A stretch of 64,000 nucleotides of DNA from Aureisphaera galaxeae (GCF_028561275.1 NZ_JAQQTF010000002.1:590812-654811); one strand, 5' to 3'. Positions 53,289 through 63,671 are shown, numbered from the stretch's first letter. The notes: generated by a model from the letters alone, not told the origin. Translations and numbers: made by a program.

Positions 53289-54872
53289 TTATTTTTCGTT
53301 TACCAAACTCATAAGGTCTACGTCGTTTCCAAGCAATACCTGATTGCCATCGATACGGCCTTCCAAAGGTCCATTTTCCAATTTCAATACCCCTCTTGGA
53401 CATACTGCGGAGCAGATTCCACAACCTACACAGCTCGCTCTTACAATGTTTTCACCTTTTTGGGCATAGCTACGAACGTCGATTCCCATTTCACAGTAGG
53501 TAGAACAGTTTCCACAGGAAATACACTGTCCTCCATTGGTCGTAATTCTGAATTTAGAGAACAAACGTTGTTGGATTCCCAAGATACCTGCCATAGGACA
53601 TCCCATTCGGCACCAAACACGATTTCCGAAAATAGGGTAGAAACCGGTTCCTATCACTCCACTGAATACAGCTCCGATCAAGAACCCATAGAATGATCTA
53701 AGATCGCCTGCTTCAAAAAGGAATAGTTGATTATTGGAGAAGTAGTGAATAGCGATAAGCCCTAATACGATTACCAAATATCCAATGGCTCCGTAGCGCG
53801 CATCTTTGGCCAACTCTTCTCTTTTGTAATACCAAATCACAGCAAAAAGCAACCCTAGGAATACGGCTACTCCGATAAGGAACATGTCCTTGGTCAACCA
53901 GTATTTTTCAGAATCGTATCCCAAATAGGTACTTACCACTGCCGTAGTCATCACTACTGAGAATACCAATACGGAATGAATGACCCAGCGCTCCACTTTC
54001 CAAGCGACCATTCGTTTATCACTAAGTTGTCTGAAAGAGTCCCCAGCTGTTTCGGCCAGACCTCCACAACCGCATACCCAAGAGCAGTACCAACGCTTTC
54101 CGTACTTATAGGTAAGGATAGGGGAGATGACGAATACCGATAGAACGGCAAATACAAGGAACGCTATACCTATGGTTTCTGCATTGATAAATTGATCTAC
54201 CCGCCAACCATCGAAGGCGTAGTAGTTTAATGGCCACATATTCTTTAGGTCATTGTAGGGTAGGGAAAAACTATCGCTATTTAGTCGCGCCATTAATTCT
54301 GGAATTAAAAAGGCGAAAGCGGTTTGAAAGAACATCACGCTTACCGTACGTAATTGTTCGTAGCGATTATGGCGGTATTTCCAGATGAACTTAATTCCAA
54401 AAGCCAATATGGCCACGGTGTAAAGGGTTCCGTATACGAACCATTGACTCGCCGGATTCCCGCTAAGGAATCGGCTCAACGGATCGAAAAGGCCGACAAT
54501 ACCTGTATTGCCATCGGGATTGGCTCCCAAAAGGCCTTCGTAAAAGTAAAGGATGACATAGAATCCCGTAAGTGAGATTCCTGCTACCCAGCCCCAAAAT
54601 CCACGGCTGGAAATACTTTTTATCCATACCCCGTGGTTTTTAATACCTTCTAATTTGCCACTATAAGATCCTTTGGCAAATAGCACAATTCCGCCACCAA
54701 TGGCAAGCAATGAAAGGGTAAGCCAAAGGGCTTGGTTTGCAAATTCGTGAAACAAAGAGAATACTATAATTCCCAATCCAGCCAAACCAATAACGGTTGC
54801 AATTTTTTGGGTAGGATTCAAGTAGTTGGAGGCATCGCCTGTAAGCGACATATTTCGTTGTATCGTACTCAT
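53289..54872 (-). CDS. Membrane 4Fe-4S protein, NapH/NosR-type
   Basis: 527 residues with about ten transmembrane helices. A CxxxCP-type site lies in WCRMGCPMAG, and the C-terminal soluble part has two ferredoxin clusters (CISCGNCSTYC and CVGCGICSAVCP). These proteins pass electrons from the quinol pool to periplasmic partners. It is four bases from the FAD oxidoreductase gene upstream on the same strand, forming a redox pair. Confidence 0.85.
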   Translation of the reverse strand: MSTIQRNMSLTGDASNYLNPTQKIATVIGLAGLGIIVFSLFHEFANQALWLTLSLLAIGGGIVLFAKGSYSGKLEGIKNHGVWIKSISSRGFWGWVAGISLTGFYVILYFYEGLLGANPDGNTGIVGLFDPLSRFLSGNPASQWFVYGTLYTVAILAFGIKFIWKYRHNRYEQLRTVSVMFFQTAFAFLIPELMARLNSDSFSLPYNDLKNMWPLNYYAFDGWRVDQFINAETIGIAFLVFAVLSVFVISPILTYKYGKRWYCSWVCGCGGLAETAGDSFRQLSDKRMVAWKVERWVIHSVLVFSVVMTTAVVSTYLGYDSEKYWLTKDMFLIGVAVFLGLLFAVIWYYKREELAKDARYGAIGYLVIVLGLIAIHYFSNNQLFLFEAGDLRSFYGFLIGAVFSGVIGTGFYPIFGNRVWCRMGCPMAGILGIQQRLFSKFRITTNGGQCISCGNCSTYCEMGIDVRSYAQKGENIVRASCVGCGICSAVCPRGVLKLENGPLEGRIDGNQVLLGNDVDLMSLVNEK

Positions 54873-54876
54873 GATT

Positions 54877-56178
54877 TTAAGCGTTAACTGTTTGTTGTTG
54901 GACGTAAGAGGATAGTATTTGCGATTCGAATTGTTTATAGAATTCTGGATCGAAATTGGCTTCCCGTAGATGTTGCATTACATAATCTGTACTGCGTTCT
55001 TCGGTCAACCAGCGATCGAATACTTCGTGTCGCATTCTAATGCCAAAGGTGTTGATCCCCAAAAACTGTCCCGTTGAGGTTTTGGTGCAAACGGTGATGC
55101 ATTTGGTGTCGTCTTCGTGTTTCCAATGGAAGTGCGTTTCGTTTTCCCTAGGCTTGGAAAATACCCAACCATAGGTCTGATATTCTATATCGAAAAACTT
55201 GGCGCTGTTAAACCAATGTCCAGGTTTGTATTCGGTAGGGTTGCCACAAATGGTCTGGGCCACGGTTTCTCCCATCATACGACCGGTATACCATACAGCT
55301 TCTATAGGTCTACGGCTACCAATGGGTTCATGCTGTTCGGCACAATCGCCTATGGCATAAATGTCTTTTATATTGGTTTCGAGCATGCGGTTTACCTTAA
55401 TGCCGCGCCCCAATTCAATACCGCTATCCTTTAGGAAAGCAACGTTAGGAGATACCCCAGCGGTAAGCCCAACGATGTCACAAGCGATTTCTTCGCCCGT
55501 TTCATCGATAACCGCTGCTTTTGCACGGCCGTTTTCATCGGCAATGATTTCCCTTAAGTTGGAAGAGAGACGCAGATCGATATGGTGGTTTTTAATGTGC
55601 CTATTAATCATGGCGCTTTCCCCTTCGGGCAGCACACCATTCCAAAAACTGCTTTCTCGGACCAAAAAGGTAACGGGAATGGCACGGGAGGCTAACATTT
55701 CGGCTAATTCTATTCCAATAAGCCCGCCACCTACGATGACGGCATGTTTGCATATTTTATTATTGGGGGCGTTTTTCTCCAAGTTTTCAAGATCCTGATA
55801 GGAATACAAGCCTTGTACCCCTTCTAAGTCTTGTCCAGGCCAACCAAATTTGTTGGGTTTGGATCCGACGGCGAGAATAAGCTTGTCATAATCGAGGAGG
55901 GAATTGTCGGCAAACTTTAAGCGTTTCTTTTCATGTTCTACCGCGGTTACATATCCTCTTACGAGTTCGATCCTGTTCTTTTTCCAGAAGTAATCTTCGT
56001 ACGGTTTGGTGTGTTCAAAATTCATGTGCCCCATATATATGTACATAAGGGCCGTACGGGAAAAAAAATGATCTGTTTCTGCGGAGACAATGGTAATTTT
56101 TTTATCCGAGTGTTTACGTATATGCCTAGCGGCTGTAACTCCGGAAATACCATTACCTAAAATAACAATGTGTTCCAT
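54877..56178 (-). CDS. FAD/NAD(P)-dependent oxidoreductase (nitrite-reductase-like reductase)
   Basis: ATG 56178 (MEHIVILGNGISG) is chosen because the first dinucleotide motif GNGISGVTAARHI begins directly; the frame extends 48 bases further. 433 residues. A second nucleotide motif is VGGGLIGIELAEML near 165, and YAIGDCAE near 290 is the FAD contact. It resembles the reductase part of NAD(P)H nitrite reductases and rubredoxin reductases. Partner: the iron-sulphur membrane protein. Confidence 0.88.
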   Translation of the reverse strand: MEHIVILGNGISGVTAARHIRKHSDKKITIVSAETDHFFSRTALMYIYMGHMNFEHTKPYEDYFWKKNRIELVRGYVTAVEHEKKRLKFADNSLLDYDKLILAVGSKPNKFGWPGQDLEGVQGLYSYQDLENLEKNAPNNKICKHAVIVGGGLIGIELAEMLASRAIPVTFLVRESSFWNGVLPEGESAMINRHIKNHHIDLRLSSNLREIIADENGRAKAAVIDETGEEIACDIVGLTAGVSPNVAFLKDSGIELGRGIKVNRMLETNIKDIYAIGDCAEQHEPIGSRRPIEAVWYTGRMMGETVAQTICGNPTEYKPGHWFNSAKFFDIEYQTYGWVFSKPRENETHFHWKHEDDTKCITVCTKTSTGQFLGINTFGIRMRHEVFDRWLTEERSTDYVMQHLREANFDPEFYKQFESQILSSYVQQQTVNA

Positions 56179-56369
56179 AGAATTTGAATTGGTTGGCAAG
56201 TCTGTCGTTACTAAAGTTAAGTACATTACACCGAACCACCTTATTTGGAATGAAAATAAATTTAGAATTAAGTGTAAGGTTCTCAGAAATCTATTTCGGA
56301 AAAAAAATGAAAAAGTTTGTAAGCATTAGGGAAAGGTGTTCGACTTAGGCGACATCAAAAAATGAAAAA

Positions 56370-57086
56370 ATGAAAAATCTTATTATCGCAATAACCGCAA
56401 TTTTAACACTGACCGTTACCTCTTCCAACGCGCAGTCACTGAATGAATTTTTTACCAAAACCGACGCTTTTTTAAGCACCTACGTTTCTAATGGAAGCGT
56501 AGACTACAAGGGAATTAAGAGCAATGTTGGTGAATTGAATGATATCTTGGAAATTGCTAAGAACATTTCAGTCACAACTTCACAACCTAAAGAATATCAG
56601 GCCTTTTGGATCAATGCATACAACCTGTCTGTGATCAAGGGAATAATTGACAATTACGGAATTAAGTCTCCGTTGGACAAAAAAGGCTTCTTCGATAAGA
56701 CAAAATACGACTTGGGTGGAACGGCTATTACGTTAAATGATATTGAGCATAAGAACCTGCGACCCAAATTCAACGATGCAAGATTCCATTTTGTATTGGT
56801 GTGCGGGGCCAAAGGATGTCCTCCATTAATCGCTAAGGCCTATACGCCAGCAAATCTTGAAAATTTGTTGGAACAGCAAACAATAAAAGCCCTTAACGAC
56901 AGTTCTTTTATCAGGGTTTCCGGAAAGAAAGTTGCTTTCTCAGAAATCTTTAAATGGTACAAAGAGGATTTTGTCACAAAAAGTAGCAACGAGATTGACT
57001 ACTTGAACAAATACAGAAAAGAAAAAGTACCCGCGAACGCCAAAGTCACCTATTATTCTTACGACTGGCGTATCAATTCAAAATAA
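56370..57086 (+). CDS. DUF547 secreted protein
   Basis: 238 residues with a signal peptide (1-22, SNAQS). YQAFWINAYNLSVIKGIIDNYGI and VCGAKGCPPL match DUF547. Function unknown; fold related to papain-like proteins has been suggested for the family. It runs divergently from the redox pair and together they recur in flavobacterial genomes, which I recall but cannot test here. Confidence 0.85.
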   Translation: MKNLIIAITAILTLTVTSSNAQSLNEFFTKTDAFLSTYVSNGSVDYKGIKSNVGELNDILEIAKNISVTTSQPKEYQAFWINAYNLSVIKGIIDNYGIKSPLDKKGFFDKTKYDLGGTAITLNDIEHKNLRPKFNDARFHFVLVCGAKGCPPLIAKAYTPANLENLLEQQTIKALNDSSFIRVSGKKVAFSEIFKWYKEDFVTKSSNEIDYLNKYRKEKVPANAKVTYYSYDWRINSK

Positions 57087-57187
57087 CAACATCTAAACAG
57101 TCTTCCCGCTTGTCGAACCAGTCCCCAAGATTCGGCAAGCAGCGGAAGCACAATTCCAAAAAATTACAATAACCAAAAAACAACACG

Positions 57188-58078
57188 ATGAATATTTCAA
57201 AAAAAATAATTGCTACCGCACTACTAAGTTTTGTCTTCGCCTTTGGTATGGCTCAGGATGATTATGATTATGGTGATGATACCGGAGGATCGGTGATCCA
57301 AACCTTGACACCGTCTAAATTGATCGGCAAGGGACAATTCGATATAAAGTGGTTTAACAATCTATATACCCAAACCGAAAGTACCTTTAGCGATGGTACA
57401 GAGCCCAGACAGACTTTCTTTACCTCTACTTTGGAAGGATACACCGGAGTAGGAGAGAACAAACGTGTAAATTTGGGATTAATCCTCGAATTTAGAAGTA
57501 ATGTAGTGGCCGACAGAAGCGCGCTGGATGTTTTCAGTTTTGATGGTGAAAATGGTACAGCACGAAGTGGATTTACTTCCATTGCACCTTCGGTAAAGTT
57601 TGTTCCCTTTAAGAATGTGAACAACTTCTCTGTACAAAGTTCCTTCTTTATTCCTTTGGTAGATAACGAAACGGAACAAGGTGTGTTTTTGGATCAGAAT
57701 GGATTCATCTGGCAAAACCGCTTTTTCTATGACTATACCTTTCCTGGGGATAAATTCCAGTTGTTTTCAGAAATTAATAGTGAGTTGAACTTTGGGGACG
57801 AGGCCGATAGTTTTGCCAACAACAGTCTGCGACTAACCCCAGGGATATTCTTAAGCTATTTCCCGTCTTCTAAATTTACGGTATTGGCTTTGGCCCAACA
57901 CTCGCAATTGATCGATTTGGGGAATGAATTTTCCCAAGACTTCACCGCAGTGGGTGGAGGTGCCAAGTACCAACTTACGGACGAACTGAATATTGAAGCC
58001 TTATACACCAACTTTGTTCGTGGAAACGATACGGGATTGGGAGAAACATTTAATATAGGTTTAAGAGCCGTCTTTTAG
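57188..58078 (+). CDS. Outer-membrane beta-barrel protein of unknown function
   Basis: 296 residues. Signal peptide 1-22 (FAFGMAQ), then an acidic stretch DDYDYGDD, and amphipathic strands to a terminal Phe (GLRAVF). About 12 strands can be traced. It follows the DUF547 gene by 101 bp. A transport or scaffold role is possible; no family name is supported. Confidence 0.7.
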   Translation: MNISKKIIATALLSFVFAFGMAQDDYDYGDDTGGSVIQTLTPSKLIGKGQFDIKWFNNLYTQTESTFSDGTEPRQTFFTSTLEGYTGVGENKRVNLGLILEFRSNVVADRSALDVFSFDGENGTARSGFTSIAPSVKFVPFKNVNNFSVQSSFFIPLVDNETEQGVFLDQNGFIWQNRFFYDYTFPGDKFQLFSEINSELNFGDEADSFANNSLRLTPGIFLSYFPSSKFTVLALAQHSQLIDLGNEFSQDFTAVGGGAKYQLTDELNIEALYTNFVRGNDTGLGETFNIGLRAVF

Positions 58079-58114
58079 AAAAGAACTAATTTGTAGCAGT
58101 AAAATTGAATCTAC

Positions 58115-59116
58115 ATGCGAGTTCTAAAAATTCTACTGCTACTTATTCTATTACAAAGTTGCGAGGCGCAAAATTCCCGAATCAATGGAGTGAGTTTTGT
58201 CGCTTCGCCCAAAAAAGCCACCCAAATCCATGTGGATCCGGTGGTAGCTATAAAAGCCAACTATGCGGCAGTAATGCCTTTCGGTTTTATTAGAAATCTG
58301 GAATCTCCAGAAATCATTTACAACACCGATAGGCAGTGGTACGGAGAAACGAGGGACGGAGCCGCACAGTACATTGACATATTGAAAACCAACGGCATCA
58401 AGGTGATGCTAAAACCCCAGATTTGGATCTGGCGCGGGGAATTTACCGGGTATCTGAAAATGAAGAGCGAAGAGGATTGGAAAGTTCTAGAAGATTCCTA
58501 CCGCACCTTCATTCTGGACTATGCCCGTTTGGCGCAGGAAAAACAGGTCGCTCTGTTTTGTATTGGGACCGAATTGGAACAGTTCATCATGAACCGATCC
58601 GATTTTTGGAGCCAATTGATCGTAGAGATCAAAGAGATTTACAAGGGGGATCTTACCTACGCTGCCAATTGGGACGAATACAAAAGGGTTCCTTTTTGGA
58701 AGGAACTGGATTATGTAGGCGTAGATGCTTATTTTCCGGTTTCGGATAGTGTGACCCCTACTTTTGAAGAGGCCGTGGAAGGTTGGAAGCCATGGTTGGA
58801 AGAAATGGAAGGCATTTCTACAACCCATGGGAAACCGGTACTCTTCACGGAGTACGGTTATCGTAGTGTGGATTATGCCGGAAAAGAGCCTTGGAGAAGC
58901 GACCGTAGCATGACTGAGGTAAACTTGGATGCCCAGGTAAACCTTACGAAAGCACTTTACGAAGTGATGTATGAAAAAGAGTGGTTTAAAGGCGGATTTA
59001 TATGGAAATGGTTCATCGATTACAATGGGTCGGGTGGAAGTGAAAATTCACAATTTACGCCACAAAACAAACCTGTAGAACAGGTGTTGAAACAGTATTA
59101 TGAAAACAATAGGTAA
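58115..59116 (+). CDS. GH113-like glycoside hydrolase lipoprotein
   Basis: 333 residues. Lipoprotein signal with Cys16 (LILLQSC). A TIM-barrel pattern with CIGTELEQF (Glu153/Glu155 region, acid-base) and FTEYGYRS (Glu246, nucleophile) fits GH113, whose known members are beta-mannanases. KWFIDYNG near the end is also typical. The next gene begins 17 bases before its stop. Confidence 0.82.
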   Translation: MRVLKILLLLILLQSCEAQNSRINGVSFVASPKKATQIHVDPVVAIKANYAAVMPFGFIRNLESPEIIYNTDRQWYGETRDGAAQYIDILKTNGIKVMLKPQIWIWRGEFTGYLKMKSEEDWKVLEDSYRTFILDYARLAQEKQVALFCIGTELEQFIMNRSDFWSQLIVEIKEIYKGDLTYAANWDEYKRVPFWKELDYVGVDAYFPVSDSVTPTFEEAVEGWKPWLEEMEGISTTHGKPVLFTEYGYRSVDYAGKEPWRSDRSMTEVNLDAQVNLTKALYEVMYEKEWFKGGFIWKWFIDYNGSGGSENSQFTPQNKPVEQVLKQYYENNR

Positions 59117-59837
59117 ATACTTTATTCTCCTGCTTGTCCTAGCGGCATGTTCGCAAAACGACGATGCTGGCGATGTGCTTGGCGAGCCACAGACCTTGGC
59201 AGAAATGATTGCCCAAGGTCCGGTGGAGCTGGAAGGCGTGATTTCCTGTGCCTCTGGAAGTGAGAACGAGAATGAAGTGATCGTGTATCTGTATCCCAGA
59301 CTTGGTGCAAGGAATATCCGTTATTTCGAAACGGCTACGGCCGATGTGGATCCGAATGACTACGAGAATTACACGGAGCTGGAAATAACCACTATGGATT
59401 ACTTCAATGGATACCTGCTTCAGATAAAAAGACAGATTACCACAGAGAAATGGGTCATTGTTACTTTTGAAGAAGAGGGCGTATTGCAAGTTTCCAATCC
59501 GATACGACTGAAACACCTTACGCAAAATACCCAGTTTAGGAATGGATTCCATATCGGGGGAACTTCTGGGATGCCCATTTTTTCTTGGGGCAATATAGCG
59601 ACGCCCTTCGATGCTATTTATTTTCAGGTAGTGTCTGATGCGAACGACAATTTACTGTCGGGCACTTATACCCATGAAGCTATTTTTCAATACTACAAGA
59701 CAGAAAATGTAGTGTTGAACATTACACAAGGAACCCCTCCCGATTTGGTATTGGGCGAAGAATACAATTTCACGGTACTTGCCGTGAGCGAAGACAATTG
59801 GGTGAATCTAATCGGACAAAAAAGATTTTCGTTTTGA
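59100..59837 (+). CDS. Hypothetical lipoprotein
   Basis: 245 residues with a lipobox (LLVLAACS, Cys16). Beta-rich with no recognised domain; WVNLIGQKRFSF ends it. It overlaps the GH113 gene by 17 bases and the barrel gene by four, so the three form one operon. A glycan-binding accessory protein is possible from context alone. Confidence 0.65.
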   Translation: MKTIGKYFILLLVLAACSQNDDAGDVLGEPQTLAEMIAQGPVELEGVISCASGSENENEVIVYLYPRLGARNIRYFETATADVDPNDYENYTELEITTMDYFNGYLLQIKRQITTEKWVIVTFEEEGVLQVSNPIRLKHLTQNTQFRNGFHIGGTSGMPIFSWGNIATPFDAIYFQVVSDANDNLLSGTYTHEAIFQYYKTENVVLNITQGTPPDLVLGEEYNFTVLAVSEDNWVNLIGQKRFSF

Positions 59838-61087
59838 AAAAACTAACACTCCTCTTATTGTTATTGATTAGCGGGTCGGGAATGGCGCAAGAAATCAGTG
59901 AGCTGGTCATTCAGGACAACAAAAAGACCCGGGAATCCTTTATAAAACGACTAGTAAAAGTAAAAGAAGGTATGCCTTTGGATTCACTTAAGGCCGAAGC
60001 AGATATTGCACGCCTAAAGCGATTACCGGGGATTGCACATGCCTACTATCAGGTCTATCCCAATGAGGACGGTACGTACAAACTGGTGTACGGGGTAGAG
60101 GAGAATTTTACCATTATTCCGTCGGCTCAGGTGTATACCACCAACGATGACGAGTTTGCTTATAGACTGGGATTGTATGAGTTCAATGGATTAGGACGGA
60201 ACATCACCTTTGGAGGGTTCTTTCAGCGGGATATATACAATTCGTTTGGGATCAATTTTAAAGCCCCTTATCTCTTTACCAATAAACTGGGATTGGCGCT
60301 TAACTATCAAGATCTCACTACCCAAGAACCTGTGTTTTTTAACAATACCTCTGCCGATTATAAGTACAACAATCGGTCTATGGAGGCGCTCCTATTGTAC
60401 GAGCTTACTTTTAATCACTGGTTCGAAGGTGGGATAAACTACTTTACTGAAACCTATGAGTACAAATCAGGCGCTACCGATCCGGCGGTGCCACAGAATT
60501 TGGAAGTGAAAAAACTGCTCTACAAGTTCCTGTATCAGTACAACAAGGTAGATGTGTACTATCAGTATGTGGATGGTTTTAAAAGCACGCTCAACTTTCA
60601 GTACGTTACTTCCACGGACGATACCCTTCCAGAGTTCCTTATTTGGTGGAACGATTTTATTTATTACAAACGTATTGGCGAACGGGGTAACTGGGCATCA
60701 CGCTTACGTATTGGGCTGGCGTCTAATGATGAATCGCCTTTCGCACCTTTCTCGGTAGACAACAACCTCAACATTCGTGGGGTAGGAAATACGATCGATC
60801 GTGGAACGGGTGCTATTGTTTTAAATACCGAATATAGGCACACCATCTACGAAAAGAATTGGTTTGTGCTACAAGGAAATGCCTTTATCGATGCCGGTAG
60901 TTGGCGTAATCCAGGCGGGGATTTTGGGGATTTTAGCGATAGTCAAAACCTTAGGGTATATCCCGGGCTTGGTGTCCGTTTCATCCACAAACGTATTTTC
61001 AATACCGTTTTTAGGATCGATTACGGCCATGGTATTACCGACGACGCCACGCGTGGATTCGTTTTTGGGGTGGGGCAGTATTTCTAG
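59834..61087 (+). CDS. BamA/D15-like outer-membrane barrel protein
   Basis: A TTG at 59834, overlapping the previous stop as TTGA, starts a signal peptide (KKLTLLLLLLISGSGMAQ); an upstream TTG at 59798 would add a charged prefix. 417 residues. Residues 20-95 resemble one POTRA-like domain (ESFIKRLVKVKEGMPLDSLKAEADIARLKRL), followed by a 16-strand barrel ending in Tyr-Phe. Single-POTRA surface-antigen proteins may help insert or secrete partners. It closes the GH113 operon. Confidence 0.78.
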   Translation: MKKLTLLLLLLISGSGMAQEISELVIQDNKKTRESFIKRLVKVKEGMPLDSLKAEADIARLKRLPGIAHAYYQVYPNEDGTYKLVYGVEENFTIIPSAQVYTTNDDEFAYRLGLYEFNGLGRNITFGGFFQRDIYNSFGINFKAPYLFTNKLGLALNYQDLTTQEPVFFNNTSADYKYNNRSMEALLLYELTFNHWFEGGINYFTETYEYKSGATDPAVPQNLEVKKLLYKFLYQYNKVDVYYQYVDGFKSTLNFQYVTSTDDTLPEFLIWWNDFIYYKRIGERGNWASRLRIGLASNDESPFAPFSVDNNLNIRGVGNTIDRGTGAIVLNTEYRHTIYEKNWFVLQGNAFIDAGSWRNPGGDFGDFSDSQNLRVYPGLGVRFIHKRIFNTVFRIDYGHGITDDATRGFVFGVGQYF

Positions 61088-61620
61088 GAATTCCAATCCT
61101 CATCCAGAATAGCATACATATAATTGTCTTGCCATTCCCCGCGTATGGGTAAAATCTTTCTGCGTAAACCTTCCCGTTGCATTCCCACACGTTCCAGAAG
61201 TTTAATAGAAGCTGTGTTTGCTGTAGCGACACCCGCTTCAATGCGGTGTAATTTCATGTCTTCGAACCCCCAGCGGAGGAGTTCCATCACCGCTTCTGTG
61301 GCATATCCTTTTCCCCAATAATCCGGGAGTAGGTGATAATGTATTTCGGCCATATTGTATTTAGGGATGGAACGATTCATTCCCAATTGACCTATGAATG
61401 TATTCCCGTCCTTTAACTGAAGCACCCAACCCAATATCCTTTCATTTTCTTTAGAAGCATCTAAGGCATTGGTCAATACCTTTGCTGTGTCTGCTTCACT
61501 TTTGGGAATCCCGATGGTGTTATACCGTGCCACTTCCTCAAAAGAATTCATTCGGTGGATATCTGGGATATCTTCTTTGGTTAAAGGAACAATGAATAGT
61601 CTGTTGGTTTGAAGTTTCAA
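61084..61620 (-). CDS. GNAT acetyltransferase (RimJ/RimL type)
   Basis: 178 residues. YHLLPDYWGKGYATEAVMELLRWGFEDM and ANTASIKLLERVGMQREG are the acetyl-CoA site and C-terminal signature of RimJ/RimL-type acetyltransferases. The substrate is probably a protein N-terminus or small amine. Its 3' end overlaps the convergent barrel gene by four bases. Confidence 0.9.
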   Translation of the reverse strand: MKLQTNRLFIVPLTKEDIPDIHRMNSFEEVARYNTIGIPKSEADTAKVLTNALDASKENERILGWVLQLKDGNTFIGQLGMNRSIPKYNMAEIHYHLLPDYWGKGYATEAVMELLRWGFEDMKLHRIEAGVATANTASIKLLERVGMQREGLRRKILPIRGEWQDNYMYAILDEDWNS

Positions 61621-61648
61621 GGTTATGTCGGTTTATGTGTAATCATCA

Positions 61649-61969
61649 TTATGCAATGTAATTTCCGGTATTGATTACTTCTTTAGCCCATGATTTGTGT
61701 TCAAAAATATTTCTTCCAAAACCTGCAGCCATAAATAAATCTCTCCAATCGGTTTGGGCCAATTTAATGGCTTCAAGTAATTCTTGTTCACTTCCTTTCG
61801 AAATTTTTAGCACCGAATACCATATACGTTCTAAATCTTTTGGTGAACTTTTTTCCATGAATGGGAGATTATTGGAACATCTACGTAGGAGCAATTCTTC
61901 CACACTTTCCGTGCTCTTATAGCGAAAGATGATCTGTATCAATGTTTTTGTTTCTTCTGTTAGCGTCAT
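61649..61969 (-). CDS. Small hypothetical protein
   Basis: 106 residues, soluble and helical (IQIIFRYKSTESVEELLLRRCSNN). Resembles short immunity- or DUF-type proteins found beside lipoproteins, without firm match. It overlaps the next gene upstream by four bases (61966-61969), so they are co-transcribed. Confidence 0.55.
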   Translation of the reverse strand: MTLTEETKTLIQIIFRYKSTESVEELLLRRCSNNLPFMEKSSPKDLERIWYSVLKISKGSEQELLEAIKLAQTDWRDLFMAAGFGRNIFEHKSWAKEVINTGNYIA

Positions 61970-62535
61970 TTTGATTCACTCGAAATCAATTCAATCTGAT
62001 TTTTGTCAATTCCCTTTGCTTTTGTCACTTTCCAATCGCCCTTTTCTTCAATGGAAGCATACCAGGTTTGAATTTCCGAATTCTTTATCTGATAGACCAT
62101 TAGGCTTCCTTGCCTGTTCATTTCGGAGTTTGAAGAAACCCAAATACAAAGACCGTTATTTGTTCTTCTTGAAATCAGATTATTCTTATTCTCCGTGCTC
62201 ATTTGAAATTTATGTAGGGCTTCCTCAAACCCACTATTTGTAATTCCTTGTTTACTATATCTCAATTCCGACAAAACTCGGTTTGGATTAAAAGGAGGAA
62301 TAGTGATTTCTTCATTCCAATAGGGTTCAAGAACGAATGGAATAGAAGGATAGGTATCGGTGTTGTATTTTGTAATACGCTTTCCAGAGTAATTAAGCCA
62401 CTTATGGTCGAACCAATTCTTAATCCTTACGACAGAAATTTCGTCTGGATTAAAAGTTTTGATAAGATTGTCTACAACAGCTTCTACAAGCTCTTTGAAT
62501 CCTTCGGCATCGGTATCATCAAATTTTATATTCAT
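61966..62535 (-). CDS. Hypothetical soluble protein
   Basis: ATG 62535 (MNIKFDDTDAEG) is preferred over the longer frame to 62589, which overlaps the upstream gene. About 189 residues, mixed alpha/beta with FVLEPYWNEEITIPPFNPNRV. No family recognised. Sits between two other small genes in one operon. Confidence 0.6.
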   Translation of the reverse strand: MNIKFDDTDAEGFKELVEAVVDNLIKTFNPDEISVVRIKNWFDHKWLNYSGKRITKYNTDTYPSIPFVLEPYWNEEITIPPFNPNRVLSELRYSKQGITNSGFEEALHKFQMSTENKNNLISRRTNNGLCIWVSSNSEMNRQGSLMVYQIKNSEIQTWYASIEEKGDWKVTKAKGIDKNQIELISSESK

Positions 62536-62543
62536 CTTTCCTT

Positions 62544-62960
62544 TCAATTGCAACCATAGGCTTGCTTTCTTAAAGCATATTCTTTCCAAAATTTCGTGGT
62601 ATCTTCAAAAGAGAACCTTTCAGGAATTCTATTTAAAACATGAATCTCTCCCGTGTACAAATTTCTCACGGTGATTTTTGCCTGCGTATTTTCTGAAATT
62701 TTCATACTCACAGTGTCCCTCCATTCTCCAAATGATTCAAAAATAATGGTGTCACTTTCCATAATAAGTGTTCTCCATTCTGATAATTTAACCCATTCGC
62801 TCTCCGAAGCTACACGCAAAGAATCCCGTTTAAAATATACTTCAGAATAATAACCATCCTCACAGATATAATAGTTCCCTTCAAGTTTTTGTTCTGTTTG
62901 ACAATTCAAAAGGCATGAGAATATCAATAGGTAAATAAATGATTCAATAAGTTTTCTCAC
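62544..62960 (-). CDS. Hypothetical lipoprotein
   Basis: 138 residues with a lipobox (LIFSCLLNC, Cys20). The mature part has an acidic beta-rich lipocalin-like pattern (GNYYICEDGYYSEVYF). First gene of the small operon with 61966 and 61649. Confidence 0.65.
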   Translation of the reverse strand: MRKLIESFIYLLIFSCLLNCQTEQKLEGNYYICEDGYYSEVYFKRDSLRVASESEWVKLSEWRTLIMESDTIIFESFGEWRDTVSMKISENTQAKITVRNLYTGEIHVLNRIPERFSFEDTTKFWKEYALRKQAYGCN

Positions 62961-63079
62961 TCCTTAAATTATCTAACTAACAATTAAATATAGGGAAGTA
63001 TTTTATATAACTTCCCTATTTGTACGATGCTTCAACGGAAAGATAGTTTCCTGTTCAATACAAAATCATCTGCAAAATA

Positions 63080-63607
63080 CTATTCCTCTTCTTCTGCAAT
63101 TTTAATTTCTTTTTCAATTCGATTAGTCTCGGATTCAACTAACGGATTTAAATCCATTTCCCTGACCTTTTTAATATACTCACTAGCTTTAGTATGGTCT
63201 TTTCTCAAAAGCTCAATATGAGCTAAATTCAACAATACAATGGATTTGTCATTTTTGGTTCTTAATCCTATTTCCAAAGCTTGAGTCAAGTCAGAATGGC
63301 TTTTTTCTAATTCTTGTTTTTCCAATGCAATGAGCCCAGTCGTGAAATAATAATAACTTTTGTGCCCTTTAATCAGTTTGTCTGGGTTTTTAATTTTTGA
63401 AATCAGTACTTCAGCTTTTTTTAAATTACGCCTTTTAACTTGTTGAACAGCAGCATAAACGGTTCCATATTTGAAATACCCATAAATAAAAAGTACACCT
63501 GCAATTAACATCATTGACATCGCAATGAAATCTTCCTTTGTGTAATAGTATACCGCTGATGTTAAGCAAACTATGATTAGGAATACTCTTGTAATTGGTG
63601 TAAACAT
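63080..63607 (-). CDS. Membrane-anchored TPR-like protein
   Basis: 175 residues. Two hydrophobic segments at about 5-22 and 29-48, then three TPR-like repeats (KKAEVLISKIKN, EKSHSDLTQALEIG, TKASEYIKKVREM). Function unknown. Stop at 63080 and a hypothetical gap of about 120 bp to the lipoprotein gene; nothing else is seen there. Confidence 0.65.
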   Translation of the reverse strand: MFTPITRVFLIIVCLTSAVYYYTKEDFIAMSMMLIAGVLFIYGYFKYGTVYAAVQQVKRRNLKKAEVLISKIKNPDKLIKGHKSYYYFTTGLIALEKQELEKSHSDLTQALEIGLRTKNDKSIVLLNLAHIELLRKDHTKASEYIKKVREMDLNPLVESETNRIEKEIKIAEEEE

Positions 63608-63671
63608 ATATTCAGGATGGTTTGATCAAATGTTGTATAACTAAAGGTATAAAGAAATTCCATTATCAAGT